Below are positions 6,817 to 12,051 of a DNA stretch of 12,051 nucleotides, one piece after another. The stretch is taken from contig JBEBHD010000169.1 of NCBI GenBank assembly GCA_040080915.1, positions 1 through 12,051 on the forward strand. Direction: 5' to 3'. The notes beneath the pieces are model-generated. The model was not told the origin of the DNA. It did no database searches and was given only the letters and a program-made list of their open reading frames with translations. The first letter of the stretch is position 1. Each line of letters opens with the position of its first letter. This DNA is from M3007 sp040080915 (GTDB lineage Bacteria; Bacteroidota; Bacteroidia; Chitinophagales; Saprospiraceae). A program made the position numbers and the translations under genes.

Positions 6817-7813
6817 ACGGATCGCGGTGTTCGGCTGCAAAGCCACCACGCTGTTCCTGTTGGACAACCTGAACATCCTTCCGTACAGGGTTGGTCACCT
6901 CATCACGATAGCACCGGAAGCCGGTGCCAAGCACGACGTGGCAGACTACCTCGACTTAAAATGCGAGGCAGAAGCCCGCGGCATGTCGGTGTACCAGGCC
7001 AGGTATTATTCGCTCAAACATGCGGACGACATTGCGCACATCAACAGCCTCAAACTCGATATCGCATTCGTGATGGGGTGGCAGCGCCTTGTCCCTGCAC
7101 AAATACTGTCTGGCCTGAGCATCGGCGCGTTCGGTATGCACGGCAGCGCAGCCAATCTGCCCTTGGGGCGGGGGCGGTCGCCCATGAACTGGTCTATCAT
7201 CGAGGGCCGGCAGGTCTTTTACACCAACCTGTTCCGCTACGACCCGGGCGTGGATTCCGGCGATGTGGTAGATACGTTCAAGTTTCAGATAACCCCACAG
7301 GACACCGCCGAGACCATGCACTTCAAAAACACGCTGGCCATGAAGTTCCTCATCGAGCGGAACATCGAAGGCTTGGTGCGCAACAATTTCGGCCTGACTA
7401 AACAGGACTCGTCCGTCGTCCCTACCTACTACCCCAAGCGCACGCCGCAAGATGGCCTTCTGGACTGGGGCATGGACACCGCAGCCTTGGAGCGGTTTGT
7501 CCGGGCCGTTACACGGCCGTTCGGCGGCGCATTCACGTTCGTTGGCGAGCACGAGGTACGCATTTGGGCTGCGCAGGTGTTCGATGTGAGCGATTTTGGC
7601 TATGAAAAATGGCCTGCGGGCACCGTAGTGGCCGTGTTCGAGAGCGGCAAGTTTTTGGTAAAATGTTTTGGTGGCCTGCTGTTGATCACAGCCCACGAGG
7701 CGCATTTTGTTGTGGAAAAAGGCATGCGTTTTGGCAACAACGGCACCGAGGTCAAACCGTTCGAGCGCAATCGTTTTGGAAACTTTGACCTCGAAGAAGA
7801 GGAGATTGCCTGA
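6803..7813 (+). CDS. Formyltransferase-family protein, probable sugar N-formyltransferase
   Basis: 336 residues resembling methionyl-tRNA formyltransferase and the sugar N-formyltransferases, which use N10-formyl-tetrahydrofolate to formylate an amine. The core GAFGMHGSAANLPLGRG (108-124) with RSPMNWSIIEG (125-135) holds the catalytic His (H113), and the GVDSGD segment (149-154) the catalytic Asp (D151). The Asn normally two residues before the His is Gly111. PQDGLLDWGMDTAALERFVR (215-234) with RPFGGAF (238-244) is like the C-terminal domain of Fmt. A true Fmt would have the FNIHPSLLP motif and sit with def or other translation genes. The ATG lies inside the end of the deacetylase gene, so the pair is probably coupled. 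Most likely it N-formylates an amino sugar of this polysaccharide, perhaps on the amine the deacetylase frees; the sugar is unknown. Confidence 0.8.
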   Translation: MATFERIAVFGCKATTLFLLDNLNILPYRVGHLITIAPEAGAKHDVADYLDLKCEAEARGMSVYQARYYSLKHADDIAHINSLKLDIAFVMGWQRLVPAQILSGLSIGAFGMHGSAANLPLGRGRSPMNWSIIEGRQVFYTNLFRYDPGVDSGDVVDTFKFQITPQDTAETMHFKNTLAMKFLIERNIEGLVRNNFGLTKQDSSVVPTYYPKRTPQDGLLDWGMDTAALERFVRAVTRPFGGAFTFVGEHEVRIWAAQVFDVSDFGYEKWPAGTVVAVFESGKFLVKCFGGLLLITAHEAHFVVEKGMRFGNNGTEVKPFERNRFGNFDLEEEEIA

Positions 7814-7838
7814 ACAGAAAACAAAGCCCAGCCCTACC

Positions 7839-8726
7839 CTACCGGAACCGCTTGGCCACGACCAATTCCTTGCTTCCGGGCGTGTAGGCATAAAAACCTT
7901 CTCCACTTTTGGCCCCTAATTTTCCGGCAGTCACCATGTTCACCAACAAGGGGCAGGGCGCGTACTTGGGATTGCCGAATCCGTCCTGCAGTACCCGCAA
8001 AATGGCGAGGCAAACGTCCAAGCCGATAAAATCCGCCAGTTGGAGCGGCCCCATCGGGTGCGCCATGCCGAGTTTCATCACCGTATCAATTTCCTCCACG
8101 CCGCTCACACCTTCGTACAGGGAGCAGATCGCTTCGTTGATCATGGGCATGAGGATACGGTTGGCCACAAAACCAGGGTAGTCGTTCACCTCCACTGGCA
8201 CCTTACCAAGGCCGAGCGACAGCCCCATGATCGCCTCGGTCACCTCGTCGGTGGTGGCGTAGCCTCGGATCACTTCCACCAACTTCATCACGGGCACCGG
8301 GTTCATAAAGTGCATGCCGATCACCTTCTCGGGCCGTTGGGTGGCGGCCGCTATTTTGGTGATGCTGATGCTGCTCGTGTTGGTGGCCAAGACCGCGCCG
8401 GGCGGGGCGTACTGATCCATGTCGGCAAAAATCTTCAGCTTCAGGGGCACATTTTCCGTAGCCGCCTCCACGACCAAATCGGCGCTGGCTACGCCCTCCT
8501 TGAGGTCGGTCATGGGGTGGATACGGTTTATTGTGGCCGTTTTTTCCGCCTCCGTGAGTACGCCTCTGGCGATCTGTCGGTCCAAGTTTTTAGAGATGGT
8601 GGACAGGGCCTTGTCCAAAGCCGACGAGGCTACGTCCACCAAGGTCACCTCAAATCCGTTCTGAGCAAATACGTGGGCAATACCGTTGCCCATGGTGCCG
8701 CCGCCGATTACTGTTATGTTTTGCAT
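7839..8726 (-). CDS. hbd: 3-hydroxybutyryl-CoA dehydrogenase
   Basis: 295 residues, the usual length for the bacterial enzyme, with start ATG at 8724-8726. It oxidises (S)-3-hydroxyacyl-CoA to 3-oxoacyl-CoA with NAD(P), in fatty-acid beta-oxidation or butyrate metabolism in the cytoplasm. The Rossmann loop VIGGGTMG is at residues 6-13, D31 ends the second strand as the likely NAD-binding acid, ATNTSSISI is at 114-122, and HFMNPVPVMKLVE (139-151) gives the catalytic His139-Glu151 dyad. The C-terminal helical domain has the usual DYPGFVANRIL (182-192) and GAKSGEGFYAY (271-281). It converges on the formyltransferase gene with 25 bp between and no evident terminator stem. It stands alone, without thiolase or crotonase beside it. 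Confidence 0.96.
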   Translation of the reverse strand: MQNITVIGGGTMGNGIAHVFAQNGFEVTLVDVASSALDKALSTISKNLDRQIARGVLTEAEKTATINRIHPMTDLKEGVASADLVVEAATENVPLKLKIFADMDQYAPPGAVLATNTSSISITKIAAATQRPEKVIGMHFMNPVPVMKLVEVIRGYATTDEVTEAIMGLSLGLGKVPVEVNDYPGFVANRILMPMINEAICSLYEGVSGVEEIDTVMKLGMAHPMGPLQLADFIGLDVCLAILRVLQDGFGNPKYAPCPLLVNMVTAGKLGAKSGEGFYAYTPGSKELVVAKRFR

Positions 8727-8971
8727 GTAATTTTGATGGTAGTGACTAATAGAGGCCTCCCGTAGCGTATGATCTCACCACAGATTACACAGATTTACAC
8801 AGATTCATCCGTGGAAAATTTGTGTAAATCTGTGGTGAATACTTCTTCGCTGTAGGCATGGCTAAGTAGTTACGTCAATTCAAATTAATCGCTCGAAGCC
8901 CGTGCTGTAGCAACTGTTTATTTCACCGCGACTTTCCGTTTACAGCAAGTTGTGAACACAAGCCCAAAAAG
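8727..8971. other. 245-bp intergenic region upstream of hbd, holding a hairpin repeat
   Basis: Lies between the hbd start and the end of the OPT transporter gene, both on the minus strand. Apart from the hairpin at 8775-8838 it holds no gene. The minus strand shows no exact TAnnTTTG promoter; the closest is a TAATTTG on the minus strand near 8884, one base short in spacing. Confidence 0.6.
8775..8838. repeat. 64-bp imperfect palindrome (CACAGATT-type repeat)
   Basis: Left arm TCACCACAGATT (8775-8786) is followed by ACACAGATT and TACACAGATT as a short direct repeat up to 8805. The right arm AATTTGTGTAAATCTGTGG (8817-8835) plus TGA pairs with the left arm, with one bulged base and one mismatch. 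The CCACAGATT...ACACAGATT pattern belongs to a repeat type scattered in the intergenic DNA of many bacteria. Its position after the OPT gene allows it to act as a transcript-end hairpin, but it has no T tract. Confidence 0.75.
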
Positions 8972-11026
8972 TTATTTTTTCGTCGCTACACGCACCAGCA
9001 CCCACGCCAACGCAGCAAAGCACAGCACCCCAAATAACTGGTACGCGCCGCTACTGCCGAGCAGATGTTCGAAGCGTCCCTCGAAATTGAGCGCCGCCAA
9101 CCAGCCTTGACCCCGTTCATAAGAAGCCTCTTTGGCTTGCCAAAGCGCGATGACCAAGCCCATAAGCGCACCGCCAGCCACCAAACCGGTTGCAAACAAA
9201 CTGCCCTTGCCCAGTTCAGCATCTTCCACTTCGCCGCCCCGGCTCTTGGTGATCCAGTCGCCCACACCCTTGAGCGCACCGCCGATCCAAATGGGCAGCG
9301 TGGTGCTGAGGGGCAGGTACAAGCCCACGGCAAACGAGAGGGATTTGACACTGCACAGTTCCATTGTGATGGCTACAAAAATCCCCACGAGCACAAATTG
9401 CCAGTCGAGGTTGAACGACAACATGCCTTTGATGAGCGTAGCCATGAGCGTAGCCTGCGGCGCGTCGAATTTGTTGCCGATGGCGTGTTCGATGCCCATG
9501 GCCCGCAGTTCGGCGGTAGGCGTATCGAGGTATTGCACCGTAAAACCGATCACCAGCGACGAGGCCACCACGCCAATGAACAGGGCTAATTGCTGGTAAC
9601 GGGGCGTGGCCCCTACGAGGTAACCCGTCTTCAGGTCCTGCGAGGTAGCGCCAGCGTTTGCCGCAGCAATGCAGATCATGCTGCCTACTACCAATGCCAT
9701 TGGCTCGTACACCTTGCCCGACCAGCCCACGCCGATGAAAACAAGTGCCGTACCCATGATGGTGGCGATGGTCATACCAGATATGGGGTTGTTGCTGGAG
9801 CCAATGATGCCCACGATACGGCTGGACACCGTCACAAAGAAAAAGCCGAATACGATGACGAGCAGACCAAGCAGGATTTTGCTCAAAAGCCCCTCGCCGG
9901 GAATATTAGGCAACACCGCCATGAGCACAACCAACGCGAGGCTACCCAGCGCTACGACTTTGATGGACAGGTCGTTGTCCGTACGGGCGACTGCTACGGA
10001 GGCTGTGCGCTCGCGCATGGCACCGAAACTTTCCTTGAACGAGGCAATGATTGTGGGCATCGTTTTTATCAGGGTGATAAAACCCGCTCCAGCCACGGCG
10101 CCAGCACCGATTTGGCGCACATAAGCCCGGTAAACGGCGCTGGTCATATCGGCAAACGTATGCGCGTACGGGTCCCAGCCGAAGGGATAGCGCACCGTAC
10201 CGTCCGCTTGGCGGATGCCGTTGAGCAGGTCGAGTTTGGTCAGTTGTGCGGCTATGGTTTCCGGCGGCACGAGTGTGGCAAGCAGGGGAATAAGCCCCAT
10301 CCAGGCCAGTACGCCGCCAGCCACCAGCACCCCGGCAATGCGCGGGCCGATGATGTAGCCCACACCGAGGTATTCCGGCGTGATCTCACCGCTGACACGG
10401 GCCGCCGGGAGGTATTTGTTCGCCGCAGCCATGGTGTAGGCGGGCACTTCGGCTATGACGTGGAAAATCTTTTGGAACGTGGCGTACACGAATGCGAAGC
10501 CGAGGCCGAGGTAGGCCGTTCGGGCAAAATCACCGCCCTTTTCACCGGCGATCAGCACGTGCGCACAAGCCGTGCCTTCCGGGTACGGGAGGTTGGCGTG
10601 CTCCTTCACGATCAGGGAGCGCCGGAGCGGGATCATCATCAGCACGCCCAAAATACCGCCGAAAATGGCCAGCATGAGGATCGTCCAGTAGTTGAAAAAG
10701 CCCTTTCCGATGCCGTCGCTGAGGAAAAGGAAGGCCGGAAGCGTGAACACCACACCGGCAGCCACCGACTCCCCCGCCGACCCGGCAGTCTGGATAATGT
10801 TGTTCTCCAGAATCGTGGTGCGCAAAAACTTGCGCCCCAACGAAATGGCGATCACCGCGATCGGGATAGAGGCCGAAACTGTGAGGCCCGCCTTGAGGGC
10901 AAGGTAAACCGTGGCTGCGCCAAACAACACGCCGAACAAAGCGCCCAGAACAATGGCTCGGACTGTAAACTCCCGCACGGACACGTCGCCCGGCGCGATG
11001 TAGGGTTGGAAGTCGTTGGATTTCAT
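8972..11026 (-). CDS. OPT-family oligopeptide transporter
   Basis: 684-residue integral membrane protein of the OPT (oligopeptide transporter) family, with start ATG at 11024-11026. About 15 strongly hydrophobic segments run from residue ~25 to the C-terminus. The N-terminal block holds GRKFLRTTILENNIIQTAGS (64-83), followed by AGESVAAGVVFTLPAF, characteristic of prokaryotic OPT proteins. Later conserved parts are GSSNNPISGMTIATIMG and QDLKTGYLVGATPRYQQ. Members carry small peptides, or metal chelates in some branches, across the inner membrane by proton coupling; the substrate of this one is not evident. The length is normal for bacterial members. It is alone in its orientation apart from hbd 245 bp downstream. 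Confidence 0.94.
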   Translation of the reverse strand: MKSNDFQPYIAPGDVSVREFTVRAIVLGALFGVLFGAATVYLALKAGLTVSASIPIAVIAISLGRKFLRTTILENNIIQTAGSAGESVAAGVVFTLPAFLFLSDGIGKGFFNYWTILMLAIFGGILGVLMMIPLRRSLIVKEHANLPYPEGTACAHVLIAGEKGGDFARTAYLGLGFAFVYATFQKIFHVIAEVPAYTMAAANKYLPAARVSGEITPEYLGVGYIIGPRIAGVLVAGGVLAWMGLIPLLATLVPPETIAAQLTKLDLLNGIRQADGTVRYPFGWDPYAHTFADMTSAVYRAYVRQIGAGAVAGAGFITLIKTMPTIIASFKESFGAMRERTASVAVARTDNDLSIKVVALGSLALVVLMAVLPNIPGEGLLSKILLGLLVIVFGFFFVTVSSRIVGIIGSSNNPISGMTIATIMGTALVFIGVGWSGKVYEPMALVVGSMICIAAANAGATSQDLKTGYLVGATPRYQQLALFIGVVASSLVIGFTVQYLDTPTAELRAMGIEHAIGNKFDAPQATLMATLIKGMLSFNLDWQFVLVGIFVAITMELCSVKSLSFAVGLYLPLSTTLPIWIGGALKGVGDWITKSRGGEVEDAELGKGSLFATGLVAGGALMGLVIALWQAKEASYERGQGWLAALNFEGRFEHLLGSSGAYQLFGVLCFAALAWVLVRVATKK

Positions 11027-11202
11027 ATGTTGTCAGTTGTGTTGAAAGATTCGGTTGACCGTTTTCGGAAAACAACGTGCGAAGGTTTCAAAAAAAAGGG
11101 GGCGTACCAAAAGGTTGGAAACAAATTTTTTCCAAATGACTTGATGAAGGGGTGTGACCCCGGTGTGAGGTATACCTGTTTTATTTTGCCCAACTGGGAC
11201 AA
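11027..11202. promoter_or_regulatory. Upstream region of the OPT gene
   Basis: 176 bp between the OPT start and the transposase remnant. It contains an inverted repeat TTGGAAA/TTTCCAA (11115-11121 and 11129-11135, 7-bp spacer) and a small palindrome GGGGTGTGACCCC near 11150. Either could be a regulator site. No exact Bacteroidota promoter was found on the minus strand. Confidence 0.3.
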
Positions 11203-11325
11203 TCAGGCGTTGGCTTTGCTCACCGTGCCTTTCATGCTTTTGCCGTCCAAGGCCAGCCAATCCGCTTCTTCGACCGCTAGCTGCGTCTTGGCCCATCGGT
11301 AAAAAAGATCACTGAACAATTTAAA
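11203..11325 (-). pseudogene. Transposase fragment (ISAs1/H-repeat-like)
   Basis: About 40 residues on the minus strand ending at TGA 11203-11205. The segment YRWAKTQLAVEEADWLALDG continues KSMKGTVSKAN and resembles the region around the first catalytic Asp of ISAs1/H-repeat-type DDE transposases, where a W-x-x-x-D-G-K pattern (often IDGKT or IDGKS) is typical. The full enzymes are roughly 370 residues; the N-terminal ~100 and all the rest after this block are missing. The frame runs back through the terminal repeat without a sensible start, so the piece is not functional. The family call rests on the short motif only. Confidence 0.55.
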
Positions 11326-11354
11326 ACAGTTCGTGAAATTTAAACACGCTCTAA
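11203..11354 (-). mobile_element. Insertion-sequence remnant with one terminal repeat
   Basis: The right boundary is a 21-bp end (11334-11354) identical to the right end of the 162-bp element at 3396-3416. It is followed on the minus strand by about 120 bp that translate into a transposase segment. Beyond about 11203 the similarity to a transposase stops and no opposite terminal repeat is found, so this is a truncated and internally deleted copy. It documents an insertion-sequence family with these ends in the genome. Confidence 0.7.
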
Positions 11355-11463
11355 GTATTTCGAACGCACTACCTATCTCCTGCGGCACACAAGTGCAAGT
11401 GCTGGAGTGAACGGTGGCGGGTGCGAGAGTAGCGGCTGTGGATGCAACACGCTCAAAGTGGCC

Positions 11464-11471
11464 TATATTTG
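11464..11471 (+). promoter_or_regulatory. Bacteroidota -7 promoter element TATATTTG
   Basis: TATATTTG matches the Bacteroidota sigma-factor consensus TAnnTTTG exactly. It lies 55 bp before the ATG of the metalloprotease gene, which gives an untranslated leader of roughly 50 nt. No good TTTG element is seen at the -33 spacing; GTGG about 20 bp upstream is the nearest. Confidence 0.5.
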
Positions 11472-11526
11472 CCTGCCAATTCAAGGCACTTTCCAATAAA
11501 CATTGCCAACAAAAACTAACTCAAAC

Positions 11527-12051
11527 ATGAAAAACGCTTTCGTTGTGATGCTCGCCCTGTTCTGTGCATTTCCTCTTCGGCTGCCCGCGCAAGAACCCCT
11601 CGACATCGCCCACGGCTGCAATTTCGCCGCCGCCGACACGCTTTCGGAGGTGTACGCATACGCGCCGTCGGCGGAGGCCAAACAAATCGTGGAACGTGTC
11701 ATGCGCATGAATGTGCTGCCGCAAAATTTCGAAGTGCGATCAGCGGACTGCTCCAACGCACTTGCCACCGTCATCGGCCGGCAGCGGTACATCCTGTACA
11801 GCACGGCTTTTTTGGAAAATTTCAAAAAGGAGTCCAGCACCCAATGGGCCGCTTTTTGCGTGCTGGCGCACGAAATAGGCCACCACCTGAGCAACCATGA
11901 CCTGCAGGAAACCGCCCCCAAAGTGCGAAAGGGCTGGGAATTGGAGGCCGACAAGTTTGCAGGCGGCGTGCTGTTCCGCCTCGGTGCCACCTTGGAAGAG
12001 GCGCAGGCGGGCATCAATACTTTCTCATCAGATGCTGCCAATTCCCAAACC
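11527..12051 (+). CDS. Secreted M48-like zinc metalloprotease, partial (runs off the window)
   Basis: 175 codons are present and the gene continues past the window end. Residues 1-21 form a signal peptide (hydrophobic VVMLALFCAF, likely cleavage around LPAQ), so the protein is exported to the periplasm or beyond. VLAHEIGHHLSNH (112-124) contains the HExxH zinc site with H115, E116 and H119, and ELEAD (138-142) gives the downstream ExxAD glutamate ligand of gluzincins of the M48 type. Residues 83-112 (GRQRYILYSTAFLENF and the helix before HExxH) fit the M48 fold, where a strand precedes the active-site helix. No lipobox Cys is seen. Family members act in envelope protein quality control. A TATATTTG promoter element precedes it, so it seems to have its own transcript. 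Confidence 0.85.
   Translation, partial: MKNAFVVMLALFCAFPLRLPAQEPLDIAHGCNFAAADTLSEVYAYAPSAEAKQIVERVMRMNVLPQNFEVRSADCSNALATVIGRQRYILYSTAFLENFKKESSTQWAAFCVLAHEIGHHLSNHDLQETAPKVRKGWELEADKFAGGVLFRLGATLEEAQAGINTFSSDAANSQT

Noticed and set aside
6956..7906. Minus-strand open frame of 316 codons opposite the formyltransferase
   Set aside because: No family resemblance; antisense to a gene with clear catalytic motifs.
8040..8765. Plus-strand open frame of 241 codons opposite hbd
   Set aside because: His- and Gly-rich shadow of a well-conserved dehydrogenase.
11033..11296. Minus-strand 87-codon ORF overlapping the IS remnant
   Set aside because: Out of frame with the transposase segment and mostly made of the OPT upstream region.
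9590..11302. Long plus-strand open frame of 570 codons opposite the OPT gene
   Set aside because: Its translation is rich in His, Arg, Gly and Gln with no recognisable domain, and it lies antisense to a clear 684-residue membrane transporter; a codon-bias shadow.
1..12051. CRISPR arrays, tRNA or rRNA genes
   Set aside because: No spaced direct repeats, cloverleaf-like sequences or rRNA segments were found on reading the window.

Overview
The window looks like a chromosomal segment of a Bacteroidota bacterium, possibly a Saprospiria- or Lewinella-like lineage; the phylum is the firmer inference. The reasons are A-rich leaders in place of Shine-Dalgarno sites at most starts, a TATATTTG element matching the Bacteroidota -7 promoter consensus upstream of the last gene, and a sugar transferase of a two-domain type I associate with Bacteroidota surface-polysaccharide loci. 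The coding regions are moderately GC-rich and the long intergenic gaps are clearly richer in A+T.

Positions 33-7813 are a plus-strand surface-polysaccharide locus. In order it holds a FemAB-like GNAT acyltransferase, a DUF354 glycosyltransferase-like protein, a UDP-N-acetylhexosamine 4-epimerase of the WbpP/TviC type, a NodB-like deacetylase, a 562-bp gap, a phosphoglycosyl transferase fused to a methyltransferase-like domain, a second divergent deacetylase, and a formyltransferase whose start overlaps that deacetylase. A plausible joint scheme is that the epimerase supplies the nucleotide sugar, the sugar transferase starts the lipid-linked chain, the DUF354 protein extends it, and the deacetylases, formyltransferase and FemAB-like enzyme change the acyl groups on amino sugars.

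Positions 7839-11026 hold two minus-strand housekeeping genes unrelated to the locus: a 3-hydroxybutyryl-CoA dehydrogenase and an OPT-family oligopeptide transporter. The polysaccharide locus converges on them with only 25 bp between. A 64-bp hairpin repeat lies between the two minus-strand genes.

Positions 11203-11354 are the remnant of an insertion sequence: a piece of transposase next to one terminal repeat. The same terminal sequence bounds a 162-bp nested palindrome at 3253-3414, inserted between two genes of the polysaccharide locus, which looks like a MITE of the same family. The window ends inside a gene for a secreted M48-like zinc metalloprotease (from 11527).

The points most worth following are the MITE/IS pair sharing terminal repeats, the deacetylase-formyltransferase overlap (a possible N-acetyl to N-formyl exchange module) with its unusual active-site residues, and the sugar transferase whose usual membrane-anchoring segment is replaced by a methyltransferase-like domain.
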